DNA of 64,000 bases from JAJEFO01 sp965221845 (GTDB lineage Bacteria > Pseudomonadota > Alphaproteobacteria > Rhodobacterales > Rhodobacteraceae), in assembly GCA_965221845.1 (NCBI GenBank), contig OZ244919.1:2914001-2978000 (forward strand), written 5' to 3'. Of this stretch, positions 46,065 through 55,317 are shown piece by piece; the stretch's first letter is position 1, and each line of letters starts with the position of its first letter. The notes beneath the pieces were generated by a model that did no database searches, was not told the origin of the DNA, and saw only the letters and a list, made by a program, of their open reading frames with translations. The position numbers were made by a program, and so were the translations under genes.

Positions 46065-48524
46065 TCAGGGATCCCTTGACCACCACCCGACCCGGCGCGG
46101 TTCCACGCCAGCCCGTCCGCCGTCAGATGAAGCCGTCACCGGTTCCGTCGCCGGCCCGCCCGCCGTCTCGGCCCCGGATCCGCTGTCGGGCGCCGCCTCC
46201 GGAACCCGGTCCGACACGTCGTGACTGTCGGGCCGGGCCATGGGCGCGCTGCCAGCCGAAGGTTCCTCCTTCCGGCGGCTGCGATGCCGCCTGGGCCTGG
46301 ATCCGACGGGCGCCCCCTCGTCACCTGCGTTTTCGGCCGTCACCGGCCCCGCTTCGCCGACGGTCCCGGCGGCAGCGTCGGGCTTCCTGCGCTGACGCCG
46401 CCGGCGCCCGGGCTTCCCGTCCTCGCCGGGATCGTCCGTCTCCGCCTTCAGGTCCTTGCCGGGCGCTGCCTGACCGGCCTCCGCCACGTTCTCGGCAACG
46501 ACCTCGGCGCTCTCTTCGCCATGTCCGTCAGCGCCCTTTCCTCGCCGGCGACGGCGACGGCGGCGCCTCTTCCGCGAACGGCCTTCGTCTTCGGAGAGCC
46601 TGGCGTCCGCGCCATCCCCGGACGTCGTGTCGTCATCCGCGTCGGCCATGAGCGAGGCGTCCGCCGACACGACTGGCGCACCTGCTTCGGCCTTGCGCGC
46701 AGAGGCCTTGAGCTTCTCGATCGAGAAATCCGGCGGAACAAGGCCAGGATCCGCTTCAAGCCCCACGGCCATGGCGTAGCGCTCTTCGATCCGGGCGACA
46801 TGATCGCGCTTCGCGTTCATCAGGAAGTTGGCGATCGGAACCGGCACCCTGAGCAGGATCTCTCTCGACCTCTTTCGCACGCCCTCCTCCTCAAGCTGGC
46901 GCAGGATCCTCAGGCCGATACTGTCGGTCGAGCGCAGCAGGCCGGTGCCGTGGCAGGACGGGCACGGCTGCGTCGAGGCTTCGAGCATGCCGGGCCGCAG
47001 CCGCTGACGCGACATTTCAAGCAGGCCGAATCCCGAGATGCGGCCGACCTGGATGCGGGCCCGGTCCGTCTTCAGCCTCTCCTTGAACAGCTTTTCGACC
47101 GCCGCGTTGTTCTTCCGCTCATCCATGTCGATGAAGTCGATGACGATGAGGCCGGCAAGGTCGCGAAGACGGAGCTGGCGCGCGATTTCCTCCGCAGCCT
47201 CGAGGTTCGTCTTCAGCGCAGTGCCTTCGATCGAGCCCTCCTTTGTCGCCCGACCGGAGTTCACGTCGATCGCCACGAGCGCTTCGGTCTGCCCGATGAC
47301 GATGCCGCCCCCGGACCTGAGTCCCACGGCCGGGTTGAACATGCCGGCGAGGTAGCTCTCGACCTGATGCCTCGCGAACAGCGGCATCGGGTCCTCGTAG
47401 CGCTTCACGTTCCTGGCATGGCTCGGCATGATCATCTTCATGAAGTCCTTGGCCGTGCGGAAGCCGTCTTCGCCCTCGACCAGGACCTCGTCGATCTCGC
47501 TGCTGTAGAGGTCGCGGATCGATCGCTTGATGAGGTTGCCCTCCTCGTAGATCTGCGCAGGCGCGATGGATTTCAGCGTCAGTTCGCGAATCTGTTCCCA
47601 GAGCCGCTGGAGATACTCGTAGTCGCGCTTGATCTCCGATTTCGTGCGCCGGGCCCCGGCTGTCCGGATGATCAGGCCCGCGCCCCTGGGTATCTCTATT
47701 CCGTCGGCGATCGCCTTGAGCTTCTTTCGATCCGGCGCGTTCGTGATCTTTCGGCTGATCCCGCCGCCGCGCGCGGTGTTCGGCATCAGGACACAGTAGC
47801 GTCCCGCAAGGCTGAGATAGGTTGTCAGCGCCGCGCCCTTGTTGCCCCGCTCCTCCTTCACGACCTGGACAAGAAGAATCTGGCGAACCTCGATCACTTC
47901 CTGGATCTTGTAGTTGCGCTGTCGTTGCCTCGGTCGGCGCGGACGCCGTATCTCCTCCGCCGTGTCGTTGTCTGCAACCGACTCGATCGTCTCGTCCCTG
48001 GCCGCCGCTTCCGTGGCGGCCTTCTCGGCAGGCGCGGCGGCCCCCGCGGCCCGCTCTTCCGCGCCAGCGGGGCCGTCATCGGAGGCATGCCCGGCCGTGG
48101 GCGCCGCGTCGGCGCTTTCCTCCCCTGAGACCGTCTCGTCCTGCGCCGCGGCCGATTCCGCCTTGGCCCTGGCGCCGCTTCGGCGACGGCGTCTGGGCTT
48201 GACCTCCTCTTCTTCGGCTCGCGCCTCCGCCTCGGCGATCGCGATCTCCTCGGCGAGCAGCGCCTCGCGGTCGGCGACCGGGATCTTGTAGTAGTCCGGG
48301 TGGATTTCCGAAAACGCCAGGAAACCGTGCCGGTTGCCGCCGTATTCCACGAAGGCGGCCTGGAGCGACGGCTCGACCCGCGTTACCTTCGCGAGGTAGA
48401 TGTTTCCGGAGAGCTGGTGCCTGTTTTCGGATTCAAAGTCGAATTCCTCGACCTGGTTTCCATCGGCCACCACCACGCGCGTCTCTTCGGCATGGGTGGC
48501 GTCGATGAGCATCTTCTTTGACAT
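46065..48524 (-). CDS. rne: ribonuclease E
   Basis: 819 residues, the central endoribonuclease of mRNA decay and rRNA/tRNA processing, and scaffold of the degradosome. The N-terminus (MSKKMLIDATHAEETRVVVA) leads into the S1 domain, which is split by a ~110-residue Glu/Ala/Arg-rich insertion (about 90-205) typical of alphaproteobacteria. The 5' sensor and catalytic part follow, with GGIVIGQTEALVAIDVNSGR and LAGLIVIDFIDMDE supplying the catalytic aspartates. The Zn-link is CPSCHGTG. The last ~220 residues are a disordered, Arg-rich scaffold ending in VGWWSRDP. The leader is long (see the promoter near 48880). Confidence 0.93.
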   Translation of the reverse strand: MSKKMLIDATHAEETRVVVADGNQVEEFDFESENRHQLSGNIYLAKVTRVEPSLQAAFVEYGGNRHGFLAFSEIHPDYYKIPVADREALLAEEIAIAEAEARAEEEEVKPRRRRRSGARAKAESAAAQDETVSGEESADAAPTAGHASDDGPAGAEERAAGAAAPAEKAATEAAARDETIESVADNDTAEEIRRPRRPRQRQRNYKIQEVIEVRQILLVQVVKEERGNKGAALTTYLSLAGRYCVLMPNTARGGGISRKITNAPDRKKLKAIADGIEIPRGAGLIIRTAGARRTKSEIKRDYEYLQRLWEQIRELTLKSIAPAQIYEEGNLIKRSIRDLYSSEIDEVLVEGEDGFRTAKDFMKMIMPSHARNVKRYEDPMPLFARHQVESYLAGMFNPAVGLRSGGGIVIGQTEALVAIDVNSGRATKEGSIEGTALKTNLEAAEEIARQLRLRDLAGLIVIDFIDMDERKNNAAVEKLFKERLKTDRARIQVGRISGFGLLEMSRQRLRPGMLEASTQPCPSCHGTGLLRSTDSIGLRILRQLEEEGVRKRSREILLRVPVPIANFLMNAKRDHVARIEERYAMAVGLEADPGLVPPDFSIEKLKASARKAEAGAPVVSADASLMADADDDTTSGDGADARLSEDEGRSRKRRRRRRRRRGKGADGHGEESAEVVAENVAEAGQAAPGKDLKAETDDPGEDGKPGRRRRQRRKPDAAAGTVGEAGPVTAENAGDEGAPVGSRPRRHRSRRKEEPSAGSAPMARPDSHDVSDRVPEAAPDSGSGAETAGGPATEPVTASSDGGRAGVEPRRVGWWSRDP

Positions 48525-48872
48525 GTAGGCTTTCTGCGCAGCAGCGGAATCCGGCGCTCAAGGGCCGGGTCACGGGAGCTGCGACTGTCAATTTGGGCGA
48601 TCGCCCGCATCAGGGCCGCAGGCCGAAAGCGAGTCGCTGTCAGCATGGCGCCGCATCTGTCCAACGCGTGCATCATCGCGGTTCATCTCCAGCGCCTCGT
48701 TCGAGGCGCCCGTTCCAGCCCCGGCGGCGCATGACCGCCTGTCCCGGGCGTTTCCAGATCCGTGACCGTGCCGGCCACGGCGCCGCACCAGCGCGCCCAC
48801 ATCGGGGCAACATGTCCGGAACGGCGAAACTTTTCGAGTCGGCCCTGCGCACCAGGCGCTCAATGGACCGTT
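48525..48872 (-). other. long 5' leader of rne
   Basis: About 350 transcribed bases between the predicted start site and the rne ATG, without a gene. RNase E in E. coli autoregulates through a similarly long leader (about 360 nt); the same here is inference. No conserved hairpin was identified by eye. Confidence 0.4.
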
Positions 48873-48878
48873 GGAAGC

Positions 48879-48907
48879 GTATAAGTGGGGTCGCGACCGG
48901 ATTGCAA
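48879..48907 (-). promoter_or_regulatory. sigma-70 promoter for rne
   Basis: Minus strand: TTGCAA (48907-48902), a 17-base spacer, then TTATAC (48884-48879). Transcription would begin near 48872. Confidence 0.6.
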
Positions 48908-49031
48908 CGAAATTCGCCTCGGTGGCCGGCCCTGCGCGACGCGTTCTTGACGCCATGCCGGTCGCCGAGCGGCGAAGAGCCGCGGCCGTCCTGGTCCATT
49001 GCGTGCAGCCGCGTGCCGCAGGGCGGCCCGG

Positions 49032-50369
49032 TCAGAGATAGTCCGACCGCTGCAACCCGTATTTCGCCATTTTCTCGTTCAGGGTCCTGCGGGGCAGGCA
49101 AAGCTCTTTCATGACGTTCGCGATCGAGCCACGGTGACGGCGCATCGTGTTGTCAATCAGCATGCGCTCGAAAGCCCCGACATGCTCCTTCAAGGGCCTG
49201 CGCCTGCCCGTGACTTCGGTGCCGCCGCCGTGTTCGACGTCGGTCATGAGCAGCGACGTGATCGTTTCCGAACCGCGGCGGGACTGCAGGACCGCACGTT
49301 CGGCAAAGTTCATGAGCTGGCGGACATTGCCCGGCCAAGGCGCCTGCAGCAGCCGGGTCGCGTCCTGGGCGCTGACCCCGGGCGCGTCGCAGCCGTATTC
49401 CTCCGCAAACCGTTCCAGGAACCGCTGGAAGAGCTCCAGGATGTCCTCACCCCTTTGCCGCAGCGGCGGAAGGGTGATCGTCATTGCCGCCAGTCGATGG
49501 AGCAGATCGGGCCGAAGGACGTCCTTGCAGGCTCTGCCGGGTTCCTGAAGGTTGCAGATCGCGACGATCCTGGTTCTTGCGGGCGCGCGCTCCTGGTTCG
49601 TCCAGGACAGAAGCCGCGCCTGTGCCGCGGGCGGCAGGGATTCGACGTCCTCCAGGACCAGCGTTCCGTCGCGCGCCTCCTCGACCAGCGGCAGCTGGCG
49701 GTCGTCGCCTGACGGAAGGCCGAACAGGCGGGACGGGAGCGTTTCCCCGTCTTCCGCGGCGCAGGAGAAGAGCACGAACTTCCGGCTGGCCCGGGCGCCC
49801 GCCGCGTGAAGCGCATGCGCGGCGAGCGTCTTGCCCGTGCCCGTCTCTCCGTCGATCAGCACGTGGCCGTCGGTCTGGGCGAGGTCAAGTATGTCTTCGC
49901 GAATCCTTTGCATCACCGGTGAGTCGCCAGCCAGCCTCCTGGCGAAGCGCGCGCCGTCTGACAGTTCGCGCCGCAGAGCCCTGCTGTCGAGCGTGAGGCG
50001 TCGGGCATTGGTCGCACGCGTGGCGAGTTCGGTCATCCTGTCCGGGTTGAAGGGCTTTTCCAGGAAGTCGAACGCGCCAATCCGCATCGCCTCGACTGCC
50101 ATGGCCACGTCCCCGTGCCCCGTGATCATGATGACCGGCAGGGCGCTGTCCAGGCTCATCAGCCGTTTCAGCAGGCCCATTCCGTCCATTCCCGACATCT
50201 TTATGTCGCTGACGACCACGCCGGGATAGTCCGGCGTCAGGGCCTTCAGGGCGTCTTCCGCGCTGTCATAGGTTTCCGTGTCGAAGCCCGACAGCGCCAG
50301 CCACTGGCTGATGGACTGGCGCATGTCCCTTTGGTCATCGACGATGGCGACCTTCATTGCCTGCGTCAT
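49032..50369 (-). CDS. dctD: DctD-type NtrC-family response regulator lacking the GAFTGA motif
   Basis: 445 residues. Receiver domain with the phosphorylated aspartate in GVVVSDIKMSGMDGMGLL and lysine in FLEKPFNPDR; AAA+ domain with Walker A DGETGTGKTLAAHALHA and Walker B GTLVLEDVESLP; C-terminal Fis-type HTH (IANVMKELCLPRRTLNEKMA). Where sigma-54 activators have ESELFGHEKGAFTGA, it reads SRLFGLPSGDDRQLP, so the sigma-54 contact loop is missing. It is the probable partner of DctB in C4-dicarboxylate sensing, though no dctPQM transporter is in the window. The ATG at 50369 follows GGAGCAGG; a GTG at 50390 overlaps the dctB stop. Confidence 0.88.
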   Translation of the reverse strand: MTQAMKVAIVDDQRDMRQSISQWLALSGFDTETYDSAEDALKALTPDYPGVVVSDIKMSGMDGMGLLKRLMSLDSALPVIMITGHGDVAMAVEAMRIGAFDFLEKPFNPDRMTELATRATNARRLTLDSRALRRELSDGARFARRLAGDSPVMQRIREDILDLAQTDGHVLIDGETGTGKTLAAHALHAAGARASRKFVLFSCAAEDGETLPSRLFGLPSGDDRQLPLVEEARDGTLVLEDVESLPPAAQARLLSWTNQERAPARTRIVAICNLQEPGRACKDVLRPDLLHRLAAMTITLPPLRQRGEDILELFQRFLERFAEEYGCDAPGVSAQDATRLLQAPWPGNVRQLMNFAERAVLQSRRGSETITSLLMTDVEHGGGTEVTGRRRPLKEHVGAFERMLIDNTMRRHRGSIANVMKELCLPRRTLNEKMAKYGLQRSDYL

Positions 50370-50386
50370 CGGTCCTGCTCCGTCGG

Positions 50387-52132
50387 TCACGCGGCGGCGG
50401 TCGCCGTGTGCGTGGAAGTCGGCAGGGTGACCTCGAACACGGCGCCGCCGTCCCGGCCGTTGCGCGCGGTCAGCCTGCCGCCGAGCTCGTTCACGATTCC
50501 CGACGAGATGGCGAGCCCCAGTCCCACCCCGTCTCCCGGCATCTTCGTGGTGTAGAACGGTTCAAAGAGCTTTTCGAGATCCTCGATGCCCGCGCCGTTG
50601 TCCCGCACGGTGAGGAGCGCCTCTTCGCCAGCGGTGACCAGGATCTCGATTCTCGGCTCGGTCGCGGCGCAGGAGGCGTCCAGCGCGTTTCGGACGAGGT
50701 TCACGAGCACCTGCTCGAGCCGGACGCGGTCCACGAGGACGGTCACGGGATCTTGCGGGAGAGAGGTGACGATCCGAACCTCCCCCTGACGGATCTGCGT
50801 GTCCATCATGGACAGGACGGAGGAAACGCTGTCCCTGAGGTCGACGGGCCTTGCGGCTCCTCCCCCCTTGTGCGCGTGCGACTTGAGCTGGCGCGTAATC
50901 TGGCTCATGTGCTCGATCAGGTCGTCGATTCGCTCGAATGACGCCAGTGCCTCGTCGGAACGGCGGCGGTCGAGCAGCAATCGGGCGCCCGCGAGATACG
51001 TCTTCATGGCGGCGAGCGGCTGGTTCAGCTCGTGGCTGACCGCCGCCGACATCTCGCCGAGGGCGGCGAGCTTCGAGGACTGCTGCAACGTCTGCTCGGC
51101 CACCTCCAGGTGCCTCTCGGCCCTTTTCCGCTCGGCGATTTCCCGTTGCAGCGCCGCGTTGAGCTGGCGGAGTTCGGCGGACTCGCGCTGAAAGAACCTG
51201 AGCCGAGACGTGGCGCGGCGGCCGGCGAAGTAGGACACGAGCGCCAGAAGAATGGCGAATCCCGTGATTTCCAGCGCAAGAATGGCGTTCATGCGCTCGC
51301 GGACGCTCGCGGAGCTCGTGAAGGACACGATGCGCCAGCCCTGGAACCCGATCCTGGCTTCCTGCCGCGTGATGGCGTCGCCCTGAAGGTAGGCGTCGGC
51401 GGGAAGCCTGTCCCAGCTTGCCGAGGCGCGAAACGCGCGCTCGATCGCTGACCGCACGGGTCTTGCCGCAAGAATGTCCTCTTCGCGCAGCCCGCGCCAG
51501 CGCGCTTCCGTCGCGAGGATGATGTTTGCCTCGCTGTCCGACACGATGACGGCATCGCCGAAGCCGGTCCAGCCGCTCTCGAACTGCTTGAGGTCAACCT
51601 CGACCATGATGACGCCGACCATCTCGCCTTGCGATTCGACCTTGCGCGAATACGCGAAGACGCGCGTGCCTGATTCAAGAAGGCTGGTCGAAAAGACCGT
51701 TTCGCTTGCACGAGAAGCCTCCACGAAATAAGGTGCCATGCGATGCGCGGAGCCGATCAGCGCCCTGTCGGTGGCGGCGACGGCACGCCCGTCCCTGTCC
51801 AGCAGCATGAGGCCCGCTGCGGCGATCTCGTCGCGATACTCGATGAGCCGTTGCGAACTCTGCAGGAAATCCCCCGAGGTCAGCGCCCGGACGAGCGCCG
51901 TATCGTGCGCCAGGAGCTGCGGCACGATCTGGCTGCGTCGAAGTTCGCCGAGGATGTTGCCGGAGTAGAGCGCGAGTCGAACCTCCGCGCGCGACCTCGT
52001 GGTCTCGGCAAGGCGTTCCGTCAGGAGCCTGTTGGTCCACCAGACCGTCGCGACCGCCAGGACGATGACAAGGCTTGCCGCAATCCGGGCGCGCCAAGGC
52101 GCGTTGTCGCGTCTGACGGGAGTCTCGCTCAT
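50387..52132 (-). CDS. dctB: DctB-type C4-dicarboxylate sensor histidine kinase
   Basis: 581 residues, inner membrane. The first membrane segment (AASLVIVLAVATVWWTNRLL) and the second near 285-305 (ILALEITGFAILLALVSYFA) flank a ~250-residue periplasmic double-PAS sensing domain. A coiled coil follows (LRQLNAALQREIAERKRAER), then the H-box AAVSHELNQPLAAMKTYLAG, N-box VNLVRNALDAS and G-boxes (VRDNGAGI, DGVGLGLAI). It phosphorylates DctD in response to dicarboxylates. It is upstream of and overlaps or nearly overlaps dctD, forming one operon. Confidence 0.9.
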   Translation of the reverse strand: MSETPVRRDNAPWRARIAASLVIVLAVATVWWTNRLLTERLAETTRSRAEVRLALYSGNILGELRRSQIVPQLLAHDTALVRALTSGDFLQSSQRLIEYRDEIAAAGLMLLDRDGRAVAATDRALIGSAHRMAPYFVEASRASETVFSTSLLESGTRVFAYSRKVESQGEMVGVIMVEVDLKQFESGWTGFGDAVIVSDSEANIILATEARWRGLREEDILAARPVRSAIERAFRASASWDRLPADAYLQGDAITRQEARIGFQGWRIVSFTSSASVRERMNAILALEITGFAILLALVSYFAGRRATSRLRFFQRESAELRQLNAALQREIAERKRAERHLEVAEQTLQQSSKLAALGEMSAAVSHELNQPLAAMKTYLAGARLLLDRRRSDEALASFERIDDLIEHMSQITRQLKSHAHKGGGAARPVDLRDSVSSVLSMMDTQIRQGEVRIVTSLPQDPVTVLVDRVRLEQVLVNLVRNALDASCAATEPRIEILVTAGEEALLTVRDNGAGIEDLEKLFEPFYTTKMPGDGVGLGLAISSGIVNELGGRLTARNGRDGGAVFEVTLPTSTHTATAAA

Positions 52133-52163
52133 TGCGTGAGTCTAGAGCGTGCCCCGGGCCGTC

Positions 52164-52832
52164 TCAAGCGCTGGCGGCGACAGCGCGGCAGGCGTCGAAA
52201 AGCGCCTTGCCGTCGGTCAGCCCGAGAGCCGGGTCCGCAGCGCGCTCGGGATGCGGCATCAGGCCCAGCACGCGACGGTTCTCGGAGAGTATTCCGGCGA
52301 TTCGATCAACCGATCCGTTTATGTCCGACCTGTATCGGAAGGCTATCCGGTCCTCCGCGGAGAGCGCTGCGCGCGCCTCTTCCGTCGCCTGGTAGTTTCC
52401 GTCGTGATGCGCGACGGGGAAGATCGCCGCGGCGCCTCGCGCGTAGCCGCTGGTGAAGGCGCAGTCGTCCGTCGCCACTTCAAGTGCCACAGGCCTGCAG
52501 ATGAACCTGGTGCCGGCGTTGCGCATGAGCGCGCCTGGCAGCAGGCCGGTCTCGAGCAGCACCTGGAAACCGTTGCAGATGCCGATGGCGTGGCCGCCTC
52601 CCTTGACATGCGCCATCAGGGCGCCGGCGACGGGCGACCTGGCGGCGATCGCGCCGCTGCGCAGGTAGTCGCCGAAGGAAAACCCGCCAGGCAGGCCGAC
52701 GATGTCCACGCCTGCCGGCAATTCGGTCTCCTTGTGCCACACCATTTCGACCTTGAAACCGGAATTCCGGAACGCTGCCGCGAGATCGCGGTCGCAGTTC
52801 GATCCCGGGAAGACCAGCACCGCCGCCTTCAT
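52164..52832 (-). CDS. purQ: phosphoribosylformylglycinamidine synthase, glutaminase subunit PurQ
   Basis: 222 residues, class I glutamine amidotransferase supplying ammonia to PurL in step 4 of purine synthesis. MKAAVLVFPGSNCDRDLAAA is the family N-terminus; the nucleophilic cysteine is in HAIGICNGFQVLLETG, and the His-Glu of the triad in GLMPHPERAADPALG. The ATG at 52832 is clear. It lies downstream of purS on the same strand but across an unusual 580-bp gap; purL is not in the window. Confidence 0.95.
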   Translation of the reverse strand: MKAAVLVFPGSNCDRDLAAAFRNSGFKVEMVWHKETELPAGVDIVGLPGGFSFGDYLRSGAIAARSPVAGALMAHVKGGGHAIGICNGFQVLLETGLLPGALMRNAGTRFICRPVALEVATDDCAFTSGYARGAAAIFPVAHHDGNYQATEEARAALSAEDRIAFRYRSDINGSVDRIAGILSENRRVLGLMPHPERAADPALGLTDGKALFDACRAVAASA

Positions 52833-53412
52833 CGCGCGGTCCTTCCGCGGCGTGTCCTGCCGGTCCCTCCCGGGCCGCCCATGCGGCATGATCGGCGGCG
52901 ACAGCGGTCCCTGGCCGGGCCCGCGCCGCTGGATGCCGCCGGTTCGGTGCCCGCGCCCGGGCTCTCGGCTTTCCAGGCCATGGCCGGCGAGAGGCCGGGT
53001 TGCGCGGATTCGCGCATGCGCGGAAGTGGAGGACGGTGGCGTGCGGGCACGCCCCGGTGGCCGGAGTCCGTCGGATTTCGCGTGCAGGCCGTGTCGGGAC
53101 CGACCGGCCCGACCGCATGATGGCCGGCCTGAACGTGAAGGCCCGGCCGGCGGGCCGTTGCCGCCGGCCGGGTCGCGGGGAAGCCTGGAACTTGCGCCCT
53201 GATTCCGGTCGTCTCGCGGGCCCGCCCGGCGCACGCGGCGCTCGAAGCGACCGCCCCGCAACGGCCATGGCCGCCGGCCTGTCCCGGCGCCATGCGCGGA
53301 CGCTCGACCATTCCGTCGCGCCGGCCGCATGCCGGAGCCTTGAGCGCGGCCCCGCGCCCGTCGCGGGCGGGATCCGGCGCGCTCTCGATCGAGAGCGGTT
53401 CGTCGCATGAAT
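52833..53412. other. 580-bp gap between purS and purQ without recognisable gene
   Basis: In related genomes purQ usually follows purS closely. The gap here is very GC-rich, with long frames on both strands that match nothing I know. It could be an eroded insertion or a leader of purQ. Confidence 0.5.
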
Positions 53413-53670
53413 TCAGGACGGCGTCTCGCACCGTGGCACTTCGACGACGTAGCTTTCGATGACGGTGTTCGCGAGCAATGCCTCGCACATCCGCCGCACC
53501 GCGGCTTCGGCCCTTTTCGCGTCGTTCTCCGCAAGCTCGATCTCGATGATCTTGCCCTGCCTGACGTCTTCGACGCCGTCGAAGCCCAGCGTGCCGAGGG
53601 CGTGGCGAATTGCCTCGCCCTGAGGGTCATGAACGCCCGTCCTGAGCATGATCGCCGCGCGCACCTTCAC
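53413..53670 (-). CDS. purS: phosphoribosylformylglycinamidine synthase subunit PurS
   Basis: 85 residues, the small structural subunit joining PurQ and PurL. It starts at GTG 53670 (MKVRAAIMLRTGVHDPQGEA) and carries the family segment LGFDGVEDVRQGKIIEIELA and a C-terminal AEAAVRRMCEALLANTVIES. Length is normal (about 80). It sits about 200 bp after purC on the same strand. Confidence 0.92.
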   Translation of the reverse strand: MKVRAAIMLRTGVHDPQGEAIRHALGTLGFDGVEDVRQGKIIEIELAENDAKRAEAAVRRMCEALLANTVIESYVVEVPRCETPS

Positions 53671-53869
53671 ACGTCTCTCCGCCGGGCCAGCCGAGGTCCC
53701 CTTCGTATCGCGGATTCCCGTGGGCTTGTCCAACCTTTGCAACGCGCGCCATGACGCTGCGCCGTCCCGGCCGCAGACCTCCGGATGGAGGACCAGGCGC
53801 TGGGACATGCGTTGCAGCGTGCCGCGCGACGCTTCCGGAGGCGCAATGTCCCGCTCGGGCCCGTCGCCG

Positions 53870-54631
53870 TCAGTTGACCAGCTTGGGCTTGGTCGTGTGC
53901 GTGACGTTGGACGGCAGGACGCCGAGGCGGCGCGCCACCTCCGTATACGCGTCCGCAAGGTTTCCCAGATCGCGGCGGAAGACGTCCTTGTCGAGCTTCT
54001 CGCCGGATTCGATGTCCCAGAGACGGCAGGAATCAGGGCTGATCTCGTCAGCGACGATCAGGCGCTGGACATCGCCGTCCCAGGCGCGCCCGACCTCGAT
54101 CTTGAAGTCGACCAGGCGTATTCCGACGGCCAGCATGCAGCCGGAAAGGAAATCGTTGACCCGCAGGGCCAGGGCGATCATGTCGTCAAGGTCATGCTGC
54201 GAGGCCCAGCCAAACGCGACGACGTGCTCTTCGGACACCAGAGGGTCGCCAAGCGCGTCGTCCTTGAGGCAGAATTCCACGATGGGCCGCGGCAGAAGCG
54301 TCCCTTCCTCGATGCCGAGCCGCTTGGACAACGTTCCGGACGCATGGATGCGAACGACCACCTCCAGCGGAATGATCTCGACAAGGCGAATCAACTGCTC
54401 GCGCATGTTGATGCGGCGGATGAAGTGTGTCGGCACGCCGATCTGGTTCAATCCGCTCATGAAGAACTCGGACAGCCGGTTGTTGAGCACGCCCTTGCCG
54501 TCGATCACCCGTTTCTTCTTGGCGTTGTGGGCTGTCGCGTCGTCCTTGAAATACTGCACGAGAGTGCCGGGCTCGGGCCCTTCGTACATGATCTTGGCCT
54601 TGCCTTCGTAGATCTTCTTGCGACGTGACAT
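53870..54631 (-). CDS. purC: phosphoribosylaminoimidazole-succinocarboxamide synthase
   Basis: 253 residues. SAICAR synthase adds aspartate to CAIR with ATP in purine synthesis. Landmarks are KIYEGKAKIMYEGPEPGTLV, FKDDATAHNAKKK, LEVVVRIHASGTLSKRLGIE, LVDFKIEVGRAWDGDVQRLI and VADEISPDSCRLWD. The ATG at 54631 is clear. It is divergent from the DUF1476 gene across 183 bp and probably heads the purC-purS-purQ unit. Confidence 0.95.
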   Translation of the reverse strand: MSRRKKIYEGKAKIMYEGPEPGTLVQYFKDDATAHNAKKKRVIDGKGVLNNRLSEFFMSGLNQIGVPTHFIRRINMREQLIRLVEIIPLEVVVRIHASGTLSKRLGIEEGTLLPRPIVEFCLKDDALGDPLVSEEHVVAFGWASQHDLDDMIALALRVNDFLSGCMLAVGIRLVDFKIEVGRAWDGDVQRLIVADEISPDSCRLWDIESGEKLDKDVFRRDLGNLADAYTEVARRLGVLPSNVTHTTKPKLVN

Positions 54632-54814
54632 CTTGACTCCGGTAATTGCTTGCCGCCTCGTGCTGCATCCGGCGGAACCCGGCCACGCTTAATGCAAAGC
54701 GTGCGTTGCGGCAAGCACGCGGATTCGTGCATTCGCCCTCCCCCTTGCGGCGACGCAGGATTGCCCCCATATGGCTGTGGAGGATTCAGGCTCTCAGCCG
54801 GGGACGGGCGGGAA

Positions 54815-55129
54815 ATGAGCACATTCAATGAGCGCGAAGACGCCTTTGAGGCCAAGTTCGCGCACGACGCCGAGATGCAGTTCAAGGTGGAGGCGCGTCG
54901 CAACAAGCTTCTTGGCCTCTGGGCCGCCGAGCTTCTTGGAAAGTCGGCCGACGAAGCGAGCGCCTACGCTTCGGAGGTCGTGAAGGCGGACTTCGAGGAG
55001 CCGGGAGACGACGACGTGCTTCGGAAGGTTGCGCGGGATCTCGGGGATCGCGTCAGCGCAAGCGACATCCGTGCTAAGATGGACGAACTGCTCGCCGTCG
55101 CCAAGACCCAGCTGATGGAAGAGGCCTGA
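54815..55129 (+). CDS. DUF1476 family protein (F1-ATPase inhibitor zeta)
   Basis: 104 residues, matching the alphaproteobacterial family that includes the zeta subunit, which inhibits ATP hydrolysis by F1-ATPase. Landmarks are FNEREDAFEAKFAHDAEMQF, the N-terminal inhibitory segment, then RRNKLLGLWAAELLGKS and KARDLG-like RKVARDLGDRVSASDIRAKM. GGGACGGGCGGGAA precedes the ATG at 54815. The gene is a strong taxonomic pointer to Alphaproteobacteria. It is encoded alone, divergent from purC. Confidence 0.9.
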   Translation: MSTFNEREDAFEAKFAHDAEMQFKVEARRNKLLGLWAAELLGKSADEASAYASEVVKADFEEPGDDDVLRKVARDLGDRVSASDIRAKMDELLAVAKTQLMEEA

Positions 55130-55317
55130 GCGCCTTGCCGGCAATGCGGCGGAGGCCATGTCATCTTGAAGCCTGACATCGCTCTTCCGTCACCGTCGGC
55201 ACGCCATCGCGGCGGATGCAGGATCCGCGCCGAGGGCGTCGACGTCTTCGCATGTGCAGATGGAAGCGGTGCAGCCGAAATCCGCGCGATTCTGGCTCAA
55301 CAGGTGGGACCTGATGG

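Noticed and set aside
46221..48128. 635-codon plus-strand frame opposite rne
   Set aside because: Antisense shadow of RNase E; composition follows the reverse complement of the Arg/Glu-rich regions.
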